The notes under the pieces were generated by a model that searched no databases, had not been told where the DNA came from, and saw only the letters and a program-made list of their open reading frames with translations. The position numbers and the translations under genes were made by a program. Source: Hemicordylus capensis (Eukaryota; Chordata; Lepidosauria; Squamata; Cordylidae). From it: a DNA stretch of 64,000 bases. Shown in pieces: positions 1 through 33,500 of this stretch (position 1 is the stretch's first letter; every line of letters starts with the position of its first letter). The stretch covers positions 143,114,294 to 143,178,293 of the forward strand of contig NC_069662.1 of assembly GCF_027244095.1 (NCBI RefSeq), read 5' to 3'.

Positions 1-313
1 GGAAATATTTGACCGGTCTGAAGTGGTTACGGTTTGAAACATAGATGAACATTCTGGGAAATAGCATTGCTTGTTAGGGAGTCCTGAAGAGCTACAAGGA
101 GGAAAGAGACTGAGTGAGGGCATGGAAGATGGCAGAATTCATTGTTCTGAATAAAATTTGTATACACTGTATTGTTAATAGTAGTGAGCAGTAGGGTTAT
201 ACTAAAATAACAGAAATCCACGCTGGATTTATTACACTCAGTTTCACATGATATATTTTAATACTTTTAAAATTTCCATTTGTTATTTTGTTAAGCTTGG
301 TTTTTATTTGTAG

Positions 314-364
314 GCAAGAGCTGCAACCCTACATTCAAATAATCAGCCCATCTCACCTGTTAAG
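314..364 (+). CDS. ACBD5: ACBD5 penultimate coding exon
   Basis: A 51-bp exon of 17 codons, preceded by a T-rich tract and TAG and followed by GTAGGT. It encodes ARAATLHSNNQPISPVK, a low-complexity linker before the Trp-rich motif. Phase 0 on both sides lets it join the exon at 898. Confidence 0.8.
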
Positions 365-1011
365 GTAGGTTTTTATAATATAATATCTCAGAAAATTAAT
401 TTAGAAAAGCATTTAAAGTACTTCTTTAAAACTGCTGTCCTTGCACATTTTATTATTTATTACCCTGCCTAATCCCATACATTCAATTCAATTGTTCAAA
501 AACATTCATAAAATTACTAGTTTAAAATGAATAAAACAAGAATATTACAGTCCCATCCTAATTCCTACTGTATTAACCAAAAGAGAGCCTTTCTGTAAAA
601 AGCCCCAGAAATGCTCTGAACTCTCACAAGTCTGCAGAAGAGCACCTGTGGAGCAGCCAGTAACAACAATGCATGAGTTTAATGTCCTAATTTTTTGTTA
701 ATACTATTCTGTTATTGCAGTGAAACTTAGGGGAGTGCAGAGTTGGCTCTGATAAACCCTATACAGCGCCTACTGTCTGAAATGTCTAAAGCTCCAGATC
801 TATAACATCTGATAAATCTATGAATATGTAGGCATTTACATAACCTTTTAAATAACTGGATACATTTATGGTGATAGCTTTATTTTGTGTTGCTTAGAGA
901 CCATCATGGTGGCCCTTTGAGATTTCTCCTGGTACTTTAGCCTTTGCTGTTTTATGGCCCTTTGTTGCCCAGTGGCTGGTGCATGTTTATCTTCAAAGAA
1001 GAAGGAGGTAA
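314..1011 (+). CDS. ACBD5: ACBD5, last two coding exons (3' end of gene)
   Basis: This is the C-terminal end of acyl-CoA-binding domain protein 5, a tail-anchored peroxisomal protein that binds very-long-chain acyl-CoA and tethers peroxisomes to the ER through VAPB (family knowledge). Exons are 314-364 and 898-1011, both in phase 0 with AG/GT borders; the stop is at 1009-1011. The last exon encodes RPSWWPFEISPG, then a hydrophobic stretch rich in L, A, F, V and W, then QRRRR. This is the Trp-rich juxtamembrane segment, the tail anchor and the basic lumenal tail. The acyl-CoA-binding domain, FFAT motif and coiled coil are upstream of the window. Mammalian proteins, as I recall them, end three residues later (KLN). 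The gene converges on MASTL, as in other tetrapods. Identity is near certain from the anchor. Confidence 0.93.
898..1011 (+). CDS. ACBD5: ACBD5 terminal coding exon with tail anchor
   Basis: This exon has 38 codons including TAA, with acceptor TTGCTTAG just upstream. It encodes the WWPFEISPG motif, about 20 hydrophobic residues and a four-arginine tail, which is the peroxisome-targeting tail anchor of ACBD5. Confidence 0.93.
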   Translation, partial: RPSWWPFEISPGTLAFAVLWPFVAQWLVHVYLQRRRR

Positions 1012-1069
1012 GACTTGTGAGCATGTGAGTGCTTCTGGGTTTGAACCTGTTAAATGATCTAGTCATGGA

Positions 1070-1075
1070 AATAAA
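1070..1075 (+). promoter_or_regulatory. proximal poly(A) signal candidate, ACBD5
   Basis: AATAAA lies 59 bp after the ACBD5 stop. It could give a very short 3' UTR; a distal signal near 5168 may be used instead. Motif only. Confidence 0.35.
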
Positions 1076-1372
1076 AGAAAAGTAGGATCTATAGAAAACG
1101 ACATACTAATGCAATGCCACAGATCTGATTTAAAGTGCCTGCAGCATTATAGGTGATAGACACATCTCATCAACAACTGAAACTATAATGCTGGAATGTC
1201 AAGAGGATTGACCTGATATTCAGGCAGCTATTAGCTATCTTCTGCTAAATATCCTTTTACTTTTACTTCTTGTTATTCCTGTTTCAGTTTTGTAGTTGCA
1301 CTGAATGTTTAAAATGATGTATGTGATTGTTAAAGTATCCTCAAGGTGACCTCTAAACAGACTGAACTCCCA

Positions 1373-1588
1373 TCTATATATATCTTTCACTGTGGTGTAC
1401 CTGTCACTAATCCCATGTTTGGCAGCTCTCACAAGAGTTTGCGAGTGAGCTGCCGGCAGTGGGAGAGGAAAGTGGTGGTCCTGGCGGACAGGCTTGTGGG
1501 CGAGATGGGAAACAAAAGTGGGTGGGGGGGAGAAAATAGCGGGGGGCAGGAACTAGAGGCACAAATGCTCTACACCTGGCCCAGCTAG
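1373..1588 (+). mobile_element. short Helitron-like element, candidate
   Basis: It begins TCTATATATATC after an A and ends AGCTAG before TTTT, the A|TC...CTAG|T arrangement of Helitrons. The first about 100 bp (TAATCCCATG, GGCAG, GAGAGTTTGCGAG) resemble the head of the element at 49925-50513. The 3' hairpin is not clear here, so this is a weaker call than its relative. Confidence 0.45.
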
Positions 1589-1728
1589 TTTTATACATTT
1601 TTATACTCTGTCTTTTTCCAAAGAGCTCAAGGTGGTCTTCCACCCAGGCAGGATCCCAGCAGCTGAACCTTATTATGAGCCTTCAGACCAGGCTCCAGCT
1701 TTAACCAGAAGAGCTGCTGGCTTTTGAG

Positions 1729-2245
1729 TAGGGATGTGCACGAACCAGAACTTACGGTTCAGTTCAAATTCTAATTTGAACCGGACCAGACGCTGCCAAA
1801 CCAGTTCGGTCTGTTTGACTGAACCGGTATGGCAGTTCAGTTATACTTGTAAAGGAGAATCCAGTGAGGATTTTGTTTTACAAATAAAGGGGTGGGGAAA
1901 ATCTAATAAAGGGTGGTTGGGGGGGTGGCGGCAAGAAAAGTAATGTAATGTGCTTATTAGGACACCACCCCTGGTGCTGCCCAAGCGCATGGTGATCCGT
2001 ATTTACCAAGTTGCCCACATGGTGGTGGTGCTGCAGTTGCAGCCGCCCTGAGGGTGGCTTGGTAAACACAGATCGCTGTGTACTTGGGCAAGCAGTGGCT
2101 CTGGCAGATGCACTAGCCCGTAAGTGCTTTACATTACTTTTCTTGCCACCCCTCCCAGCTCCCTTTTGATGCTGATCCGGTTCACCTTGATTGCAGATTG
2201 AACTACCCTTGGTTCAGTTCGTGACTGAACCACCGAACTGGCCCA
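1729..2245. mobile_element. hAT-like foldback element, right end decayed
   Basis: It starts TAGGGATGTGCACGAACC, the same terminal sequence as the elements at 13088 and 58970. The interior is self-complementary: AAAGTAATGTAA near 1938 pairs with TTACATTACTTT near 2130, with GGTTCAGTTC-type arms outside it. I could not find a matching 8-bp duplication at the right, so that edge is approximate. Confidence 0.6.
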
Positions 2246-2399
2246 GCATCAAGTGGTTTGTGTCTTAATTATCATGGCCACCATCACCATTAATGCTGAT
2301 ATTAATAGTATTTTATAATTTTGATGAATATTCTAGTAATTTTTCCATTGAAGTTAAATGTGCACAAGGAGACCACAGTGTGTGACACATTATCATAAT

Positions 2400-2585
2400 A
2401 TATTAATTTTCAACAAAAAAGCTCACAAAATGGTTTGCACAGAAAAAGAAATGATGGTTCCATCCCCAAAGGGCTCATAATCTAAAAAGAAAAAACAAGG
2501 TAGATACCAGCACAGCCACTGGAAAAACACTGTGCTGGGGTTGGATAGGCCCAGCAACCTCCTTGCTTAAAAATTTCTAGACCCA
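2400..2585. mobile_element. dispersed repeat fragment, LINE-like
   Basis: It carries CCCCAAAGGGCTCATAATCT, then ACCAGCACAGCCACTGGAA and GTGCTGGGGTTGGATAGG. The same order recurs at about 23690-23870, so this is a dispersed family. It resembles reptile L2/CR1-type fragments, but the clade is not certain. Confidence 0.5.
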
Positions 2586-5165
2586 CTTCCAAGTAGGGTC
2601 ACCTTCCTAGTCTCACGTGTGTGATGCAGACACCCCAAAGGCCTTCTGAGGAGAATGACCATTCAGGTGAGTGCCAACGATTCATTCTACAGATAAACTG
2701 AAGGAAATGCATTCTCCCCACACTTGAGGCACATGGAGGGCATGAGCTTTTCTCCCTTAAGGGGTGGTGCTAGAATATTCATGCTGTGTGCAAATTTCTC
2801 ATGTGTCTGCTCAGGTGAGCACTCAAAGAATGTAAAGTTATAGGTTTAAAAAAAACCCCATCTTTCTCTAACAGTTTCCCATTCCACATGGTAGACTGCT
2901 TTTGAAAGTAGAGAGAATTCAAAAAGCAATTTATGACGTGACATTGAGATCATCTGCTCAGGACAAGGAAATTAACCATTGTACAACTCAGGGTCAGTGA
3001 GGAGCAAGAATATTGTGAAGTGACTTTGTAATGTTCAGGAGCAAATATTTCTTTATTTTTGTTTCAGAAAACAGAACTGAGGGTTCTATTCCTGATCTTA
3101 CTTAAGGACTACTATTAGAGGGAGACACTGGAAAGTGAAGTAGATCCAAGCATCCACAAGAACTTCAGTCTCTGGGATGGCTTAATATTCCTTCTGTTGT
3201 ATTTCCCCCCTTTTCCACTACTTGAGATAACATACTTGAATGATCCATTGCTCTTAGGTTACAAGTAGAATAAATACAACTATCCTATCCTGCAGTGACA
3301 TGAACCTTAAGTGTAATTGTTTTGGAATATACTTTCTGGACAAACAGTCCATAGAGTTGACAAATCTTATTGCAGTTCCAGCTTGGGGTGGGGAAGATAC
3401 TTAAATGAATGCAAAACATGGTTACTTTAACTTATTTTGTATTTCATTCAAGTCTTTCCACATAACATACAAAACATGCCATAAACAGAGGAACCTTTTA
3501 AGTCTAGAGCAAGGTGTTCAATTGAATGACAACACTTAAACCTCTTAGAGCTATATGATAACTCACCATAATTGCTGCTATATAGCTGAGATCATTCTTT
3601 TTTGTAATATGGAATCAGCATTTAAGACAGTGATTTTTCTTGCAGAGATACCATCACTGTTGTGTCATCTCTTAACTCTTAGTAGCCAAGCATCTTGTAC
3701 TTTAGAAAGGTGGACTGAAGTTGATTATGGCATAAAATTCAGAACAACCCTATACAGGGGTTGCAGTGCAGAGAGAACAAACCTGACACCCCTAAGCCAC
3801 ATGGGAATCAGCAGGACTTCAATACAGTTACTTTTTTCCATTGATTTCTATAAGACTTCAATATGTTTGAGTTGTAGCAAGAAGCAGCAGTGTACTTAAC
3901 AGTTTAGTGAAGATGGTTTCCTTTGAAATTATCTCAAGAGTTGCATAACTGAATCACGCTCAGTATGTGTATGGGTGGAAACAGGGTGCTGCAGTTGAAT
4001 TGGTTCCAGCACCAGAGCAAAAGGCTGCTGGAATCCTGCATCTGGAACATAAAGGTGTGTCCGTGGAACTTCAGCACCTGTTACTCCCTAGTCATCTCCC
4101 TCAGGTAATGCCTATAAAGCATATCACAAGAACAGGTAACTGAGACCTAACTCTCACTAGGATTGTAAAATAAAGTGAGCTGTAGCACTCTAGACTGCAG
4201 GTGGTGGTGGTGGTGGTGTGTTTCATGTCTTTCATATAGATGTTTCCATGCACACACAACTAGTTCAAGGAAAAGGGTTCTACTCCACCTTCTGCCTGCA
4301 ATGTCAGCTTCTCTGTGTAGAGGAATTCTGTGTATTTGCATGTAGGAGTAGAAACAGACCAAGGTTTGTTACTCCTGGGAGAACTAGGCCTTGATGTCAG
4401 CAATAGCAGAAGGGAAAACTGGCTAATTCCACTTAACTGCTGGCTGAGCAGGAAGGGCTAAGATACTTAGCTTGGTCTGCTGGGCTACTGACTTTACTGT
4501 TCCCTGAACTGAGGCAATTTTTTAAATTTTAAGTAGTTGTACATGTCTAATTTGTGGCCTTCTCTCATTATCTGATCCTCACTTCTAGGGGTCCTTTTAC
4601 CTTTCCTGTAAACACATTCAAGACAATTTTAGCACTGTCTCTTTATTAAATTTCTACTTATTGCTTTTATAGATAAATGCATATTTAAACACTGCAGCCT
4701 ATTAGTTACAGCATTTCAAAAATGGCTAAAAGAGCTTTTCTACAGAAAGGGGAAATAATCAAGGTTAGCATTTCTTCATATTGAGTTAAACTTAGAGACA
4801 AAGAGATTGCTTTCCAGTTGCTATAGTGAAGAAAAAAACCTATTATGCCAGACCTGTGAAATTAAGTTACAGAACTGCTTACTCCTAAATGAGCCTATTA
4901 CATTTCACCTGTTCTGGAGTAAGTAATTCCTGGATTGTGACATGTTGTGCACTGTATAATTCTTTAGAATTATACATTACTCGAAGCTAGTGGGAGATGT
5001 TTTCTATTCTGAAGTGTTTCAAGATATGGAAAGCATTCTTTATGTATTTATATGCTGTATAAATAATGTAATTAACAAGAATTAAAAGTTTTTGCCTTGT
5101 TTAATAGAACATGATTTTAAACTTGTTAAAATTAGTATTTTACTCTGTTGTAAATAACATTTAAC
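2586..5165 (+). other. probable long ACBD5 3' UTR or intergenic DNA
   Basis: No coding exon or known repeat was recognised. The DNA is AT-rich, with short simple repeats at 4197-4219 (GTG) and 5189-5208 (CA). An AATAAA at 5168-5173 preceded by a T-rich stretch could be the distal end of the ACBD5 transcript. Confidence 0.35.
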
Positions 5166-5167
5166 AA

Positions 5168-5173
5168 ATAAAG
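5168..5173 (+). promoter_or_regulatory. distal poly(A) signal candidate, ACBD5
   Basis: AATAAA sits in the context ACAAATAAAGAATG at the end of an AT-rich, UTR-like stretch, just before a (CA)n tract. The MASTL transcript runs toward it from the other side. Motif only. Confidence 0.4.
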
Positions 5174-6290
5174 AATGACAAGCGTACACACACACACACA
5201 CACACACCAGAAAATGTTTTGTAACTATTGGATTGGTTGTAATTTCATAAGCCAGAAAGGTCTCTTAAACCATAGGGATAAAAGAATATTGTAGGGTCAT
5301 GTTGCCTTCAAGAAGCAAGGCTTCAGGCTTTGACAGTGGAGAAGAGGGACAGAAGGGATGAAAGTTCTTCCTACAAATGCTGCTGGAAATCATTGAATAG
5401 TCACATAGAGATCAAGTGGTGTGTTCCCTACAGGCAAGTATTTAAGCAGGTGATCAGGTATCAGATCCTATCTCCAAACCTCTTGGAGCTGTTCTCTATT
5501 CTGTCACAACAGGAGGAAACCAAACTAGAGTAGTAAATGTGGACTCATTTTTATACCTGCTCCATTTCTATTGATCATTGTTTCATAGAAAGATTTCAAT
5601 AGAATTTGAAGCATAACCAGGCCTACACTCATCTTTGAGAGGATGCTGCTACCCTTCCACATGACATGTGCGATTGTTGGCTACCAGGATCATTGAGTAA
5701 GTCTACATGCTTTAAAAAAAAAAAAGTAGTGGAACATAATTGCAGTTGATGGAATCACATAAGTGCTATTATAGGTGACGGTCCTAAATTACTCATTCTA
5801 GTTGAATTCTAACAGGGTTAGATGGCCCATGTGATGCTAGATAAAATACAACTTATTAAGTTTCATTTTTGTTTTGAGAATATGGGAGCAGTTAAGAGCA
5901 CAGGAAGTGCTAAACAGGTTATTAGAAGCAGCAGTTCCTTTCTGATGGAATCATGGAGGCCTTAAGTACTGGCCACCAAACCAGAACCAAAGGCCTCAAA
6001 CCGAAGAGACAGACCTCAAAAGATAAGTAGGCTATAGCTGTGCCCCAGAGGATTGAATGGAGGCAGCACGATTTCTTAAAAGCCTTAATGTAGCCACTTC
6101 AGACAAGGAACAACTGTACCGCATTTCCTGTATATGACATACTGGTATTACCAGAAAAGCCTATGCTTAGAAACAGATTCCTATCTATAACACGGGAACA
6201 AAATCCAACATATTCAGTGGGTTAATTTGAGCATCTGCATAACCTCATTTGGAAGATGTCTACAAGCTGTGTATCACCAGTATCTACACT
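5174..6290. other. intergenic DNA between the convergent ACBD5 and MASTL 3' ends
   Basis: Apart from the CA repeat at its left end I see no gene, no recognised element and no clear regulatory signal. Confidence 0.3.
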
Positions 6291-6296
6291 TTTATT
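6291..6296 (-). promoter_or_regulatory. poly(A) signal candidate, MASTL
   Basis: TTTATT on the + strand reads AATAAA on the minus strand, about 860 bp after the MASTL stop. No other hexamer in the correct orientation between 6297 and 7155 looked better. Motif only. Confidence 0.4.
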
Positions 6297-7155
6297 TGAA
6301 ATGTTTAATACACACAATACAGACTGAATTCAATGTTTAATGAAACCTAAAAGGATTTCTCAGTTTCACTAAATTTTAGATACACTGATTTTGTATACTT
6401 TTTCTTATTTTGATTAAGCTGGTTTAAACATCTGGCTTATAAAAATGACCAAATGGAGCCTCTAGTTTGCAGTACTTAAAATTATAAAAAGGTAGCACAC
6501 CTAGTCTTGTTTTCTTCAATAGGTCAGCAAAAGCTTTCTTAGGGTTTTTTGACCACCATTATCATAGCTAAGCAGGGCTGGGAAAAGAGACATTAGCAGT
6601 AAGATTAAAGACAATTTAGAACACCGATAGTTTAGCAGCAGAACAGACAAATGTCTAAACCCTTTAGCCCTGTAGAAGGACTGGCATATAAAGAGATAGG
6701 AGAATCTTTGAGCTGCACTGAAAATACACTTATAGGTGCAGCTTCAGAGGGATCTAAGTAAGTTTCAAGCAAATGTAATATTGAAAATTCAATCTGTAAC
6801 CTGAAACGCTTTTGAATTATAAATGCATCAGATAAATACTATGCATTTAATACCCTAGCTTGACTACAAAGAAAGCCCCCTACTCCCTATAGAAGTACTT
6901 GATAGCAGCAGTAACCACATTTTGTTGAGTAAAAGTATCATACCACAACATTATATGTAGTATGTAAAGATTTACATAAAGTGCAAAAGCTATAATAAAA
7001 TGTGGATCAGTAGCTGTTTGGCATCAAGGGTTTCAATACAGCTTTTAACAAAAAAATACACCAAGTTAAAAGTACTGTCAATCAGATTAAAAAACAAAAT
7101 GGTTAGAAAGCCAAGTAAACTAGTGTCAGGAAGCTTTACAAATACGCATCCAATC

Positions 7156-28926
<21,771 letters not shown>

Positions 28927-28989
28927 CGCCCTCCGCCGTGGAGACCACACACCAGACGCCTTCCGTCCGCCCGACAGCGAATTCGCCCC

Positions 28990-29050
28990 GCGACAATTCA
29001 AAGCTAAGCCCCGCCCCCTCCGTTTGGCTGACGTTGCACGTCAACCGAAA
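28990..29050 (-). promoter_or_regulatory. MASTL proximal promoter candidates: GC box and CHR-like site
   Basis: CCCCGCCCCC at 29009-29018 is a GC box. TTCAAA at 28997-29002 reads TTTGAA on the minus strand, the core of the CHR element used by G2/M genes through DREAM and B-MYB complexes. Both lie 70-95 bp before the ATG. Motif inference only. Confidence 0.4.
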
Positions 29051-30175
29051 CCAACGCGTGATGTTTCTGTCGCCAGGCCAACTCATAGAGATAGAAAAAC
29101 AACTTTGCACTCCCTATTCACACTTCTGGTCTCCTGACGGCAAATGGTGTTTCTACTTCCCTGGCAAAGAACATAGGAGTTTCTCTATATAGATGCCGAA
29201 TTGCCAGAGCGACGGCATTCTGGCACCCATAGAGAAACATAGCCACTGGAAACTTTCAATTTTTAATGAAAGTTCAGACTGCATGTTCTAGTCTCCACTC
29301 GAACCTTTTGCCTACCTCTATCATGGGCTCTGTGTGGACTGAGACTGAATTTTCCTGTCTTTCCAGAAAAATAATTTCCTAGGGTACCAAAAAATACATA
29401 AGATTGCCACATTATCCTCATCACTTGTTTATCCCTTCCCTTTATCATTAAGGAATGTGAAACAGACATAAATTAAACTCATGAGCTGCCTACCCTCTAA
29501 CACTGTTAATCTGTAAAGATGAGTGAAACTTCAGCTGAATTTCTGTAAGTCAAACAGCTGTTGTGCTCCTGGTAGCAGAAGGCACAGGGCACCAAGCTTA
29601 TTATAAGAACGTAAGAAGAGCCTTGCTGGATCAGGCCCAAGATCTATCTAGTCCAGCATTCTGTTTCCCACAATAGCCCATCAGATGCTTCTGGGAATCC
29701 CACAAGCAAGAAATGAAGACATGCTCCTTCTCTTACTGCCACTCATTGCCACACACACGATTCACCCAAACGACCAGTTTATTTGTAAACAGTATCAAGC
29801 AGTAAAATTTTTCACGGACTCTACAATTTCAGGCTGGGGGACAGGGTGTTAATGTTGGGATGCTCCTCATGCAAAAGGAAGCGGGGAGGGACCTGTGTCC
29901 ATAGAAAACCGACATATCAAGTAGATAGCTTTATCCTGGCTCTCCCCGCCCCCTTGCATGCTATTTTGGTTTGTGTAGGAAAGGTGTTTGTTTGTTTGCT
30001 TGCTTGCTTCTAAGGGAGAGTATTTGAATACAGGATTCTCCACCTGCAGCCCAAAATGGTACAGTCTACGTACAGTGGTAGCTAGACTGTACCACTGTAC
30101 CCCCCAATCTGTAAGCGGTACAGTCTAGCTCTACCGTTTCATTGCAACGCACTGACCATTCCCTATGGACCAGTC
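29051..30175. other. divergent interval between MASTL and YME1L1
   Basis: It holds a dispersed repeat at 29609-29720 and repeated GGTACAGTCTA words near 30058-30130. Otherwise no gene was seen. Confidence 0.4.
29609..29720 (+). mobile_element. dispersed repeat, family S4
   Basis: It carries AGAAGAGCCTTGCTGGATCA, TCTAGTCCAGCATTCTGTTT and CCATCAGATGC. The same order recurs at 37333-37444, where it interrupts a tandem array. It is a common squamate repeat, class not certain. Confidence 0.65.
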
Positions 30176-30290
30176 CAGGGGTGGCCAACCTGAGGCTCTC
30201 CAACTGTTACTGGACTACAACTCCCATCACCTTATGGGAGTATGAGAATTGTAGTCCAGCGACAGAGATCCTCAGGTTCGCTAGCCAGCC
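30176..30290. mobile_element. hAT foldback element close to the YME1L1 promoter
   Basis: It starts CAGGGGTGGCCAACCTGAGG. ACTACAACTCCCATCACC faces TATGAGAATTGTAGTCC and CCTCAGGTTCG. ACTACAACTCCCA resembles the THAP11/ZNF143 site. The right end has drifted and no target duplication is visible. Confidence 0.6.
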
Positions 30291-30329
30291 CCAGTCACAT
30301 TTGCTGGGGGGGGGGAGGAGGAGGAGGAG

Positions 30330-30554
30330 AGCATAACCCGGAAGCACTCTTGCTGGGCAGCGCGCTTAATCCGGAAGAACAGTCACGGCTCGGGCTGGGC
30401 ACAGTCTGTATCGGCCATAGGAGGCGGCCATTTTCCATGCGAACGGAGGAGACACGGAGTCGCCCCTTTCTCCGGAGGCCGAGCCCGGAAGGGCTGAGTA
30501 GCAGGGGCTGCCAGCTGTGAACAGAGGGCCGGTGCCCAGCCGGCCTCAACGAGG
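30330..30554 (+). promoter_or_regulatory. YME1L1 CpG-rich promoter with three ETS sites
   Basis: CCGGAAG occurs at 30338-30344, 30371-30377 and 30485-30491 in a CpG-rich stretch just before the YME1L1 ATG. ETS (GABP) sites are typical of nuclear genes for mitochondrial proteins. GCCGCCATTGTT at 30625-30636, in intron 1, resembles a reversed YY1 site. Motif inference. Confidence 0.55.
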
Positions 30555-30587
30555 ATGTTTTCTTTTCCCACCACGGTGCAGCCCCAG
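30555..30587 (+). CDS. YME1L1: YME1L1 exon 1
   Basis: Eleven codons, MFSFPTTVQPQ, then GTAAAG. It matches the human MFSLSSTVQPQ start. This is the beginning of the mitochondrial presequence region. Confidence 0.93.
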
Positions 30588-33500
30588 GTAAAGCCTCCCC
30601 CGCGGGAACCGCTATTGTTCTGGGGCCGCCATTGTTCTGCGCAGTAGACGCTGTGGGAGATTCCGGCCCGGGATGTCAACGGCCGACAGGAAGCTGGAGG
30701 CGGGCGGGGCGGGATCGCAGGAGGCCTGTGAAGTAGGAGGAGGCGGGGGGCCCTCCCGGAGATGGTGCGGGGGAGAGATGTTGACAGAAGATTTTGGGCG
30801 GCGCGGCGGCTAAGAACAGAAGAGTTCTCTGTGACCCTGCATCTAACAGTGACCTGTGAGATCTAACCTGTGCATCTAACAGTGAGACTGCAAGGCATGA
30901 AGACAAGGGTCCTTCCCCCATTGCATGCCACAAGCATTAGGTATTGGAGGTGCACTGCCTCGGAACATGGAGGCTCTCTTCGGTTTTTGTAGCCAGTAGC
31001 GGTTGATTGACCGGTGACTTTATTTAATATTGTGGTCTTATTTATCTAGTGGCCAATACACGTCTTGTTAACTTCATAAGCGAGCTGCACATTTCACACA
31101 ATTTCTTTAGATGATCCCAAAGTAGAGTGTAACAAAAGTGAGAGAAAGATATTTCTCCCCCATCTGTAACACTTCTACGTGATAGCTCCCTCCCTTTATA
31201 TTAGTTGCCTCTTTTCTAAACTAAAAATTTCAGACATTTTCAGGGGTGTAGCAAGGTTGGAGTGAGCCCAGAGACAAGATTTTAAAATGGGCCCCCCACC
31301 CCACTGAAGCTCAGCTCAAAAGTTTTGTAAATTGTGGGCAATGCAAGTCATTTAATGGTACTAGAGAGAGACATGCTGTTCTGGTAGCTCCAGGTCTTAA
31401 CACTCACATCAGTTTTGGAGGATGAATACAACTGAAGGAAGCCCGGGTGGGTGCGTGGCTGAGGGAGTCAGTCATGTGACTTGCCTCTTGCCCGCCCCTC
31501 AAGGCAGTGGGCCCCCAGACAACTGTCTCCCCTTGCCCTATTATAGTACATTTTACCTGGACATTTTAGCTTTTCCTCATAGGGTTGTAGACATTCAAGA
31601 CCATAAGGCAATAGGTGAGTGTGAATGATGGCTTAGGTTCAGTGGGATATTTATTGTTTGACATATTTTTGTACTGCCTACACATATGTCTCAAGACAGC
31701 TTTACAAAAATTGAAAGGCCATACAATGTTTTTTGAAAAACAATGCAAAGACTTTAAAACTGTTTTAAAGTTAATGAAAAGCCTGATTAGAGAGATGCAT
31801 TTTGAGCATTTTTTCTAAAGGGTGTCAGATATGTTGAAGCTCTTATTTCAACAGGGAGTGTATTCCAAAGCCTCAGAGTGGAGTGGCCATAGAACAGGCC
31901 TAACCCTGAATCATCACCAGACAACTGTAGGCGGACCTCCCCAGATGATCTTAGTAGTGGAGCTCATGAAGGAGCTCATGAAGGAGCTCATGAAGAAGAA
32001 GGCATCCCAAGATATTGTTGGGAGCATAATTTTGGGAAGCCCTAGGATAGGATTGGTGTACAAACAAGCACCAAAACCTAATAATATGTGAGGATGAAGG
32101 AGAGTCAGTATTTAAACATAAGAAGTTACTTTATTCTGATTCAAACGAAACCATGAATCCACCAACCTAGCCTAGTTTTGCTGGGCATTGTAGGAAAGAT
32201 TCTGATTTATAGGAGTCCCATGTTAAACCAGTTTGACACCATCTGTGAAAAGCGGTGGCCTGAGTCTGTTGTGACTTTGTAGTGGTTGTCTGTTCCTCCA
32301 GCTTGAAACCTGATATATTGTGCTTATCACATTAGAAACAGCAAACAGGCCCCATGGGTAATAAGTGACCTGGTTCCCTCATCCATCTTGGTCTTTAAAC
32401 TGACAAAAACAGAGTGAGGTGCAGTGTTCTCTCTAAGGCATGTGCATGTGCTTGAGCTCACACAATTTTTGATGTTCGCTCAGTTAAATTTAGATCCCGC
32501 TCAGGTTGAATCAAGAAGGCCCCACTCTGAATGCATGTGTGCACATACTACCTTGATATTGCTGCCCAGAACAAAACTCATTCTGCACACAGGTGAAAAA
32601 AATAAGAGGACACTGGTGAGGTGAACTGATGGGGGCTACAAAACTGACAGAAGAGGTCATATTTTACTTGGATGCAGTATGCTGTGTTATATACAAAACC
32701 TAAACAGTCTTCTTGTTATGTATTTGAGATGTTTATCCTTTAAGTATAATGTCATGGATTCTTAAATAGATATACCTGGATTACAAGAAACAAACAACTT
32801 GGATCCATTGGTGTGTACTGTATGTAATTTTTTTTGTCCCAAAACGCCTTTACTTGTGTTGGTTCTCAAAAGCTTCAGTTACATGCACTGCCCGGAGAGT
32901 GACTTATTTTAATTCACTAATTTATTTATAACACTGCTGCCCCACCTTTTGCTTTAGAACTGTCTCAAGGCAGCTTGCAAGAATAAAGCACAATGGTAGC
33001 ACCCAAGGTAAAAGCTGAGCCAGTGGAGCCGTTCTGCTCACACAACAGGGAGAAGGGTGGCTTTCAATAATTCGCTCTTTCCTCTGCAGCTCCTTGGACA
33101 TCCTGGAAATCTGTTCCTGAGAATCCCACAACCCTTGGAACATATTTTCTGGGGGCTGCAGAGGGAAGGGGGGATTTGCCAAAAATCATCCCATGTTCTG
33201 CTCATGCAACTCTTACTCTGGATGCTGCCCATTAAATATATTAAGTGGGGCAACAGCAAACCAGCAGATAAAAATGTGGTAAAAGGCCATTAGAAGTGTA
33301 TACCCCTAAAAGCAGGATGGACTCTGCCTGTTGCTTAAAAGATTACAAGGTTGGGTGCCACCACAGTAAAGGCCCTCTTTCCATTAGCAGCCTGCCAGAT
33401 GTAAGAAGACAGAGCAGCCAAAGAAGATTATCTGAAGTTCTCAATTAATGTATAAGTTCATATGGGAGAAAATGGTCCCTCAGATACTCCAGGGCATTTA

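Noticed and set aside
3555-3899. 114-codon open frame after ACBD5
   Set aside because: No domain that I recognise. It lies in likely UTR or intergenic DNA.
28999-29001. Upstream in-frame start for MASTL (reading MNCRGANS...)
   Set aside because: The codon is TTG, not ATG. The first ATG in frame is at 28926 and has a good context.
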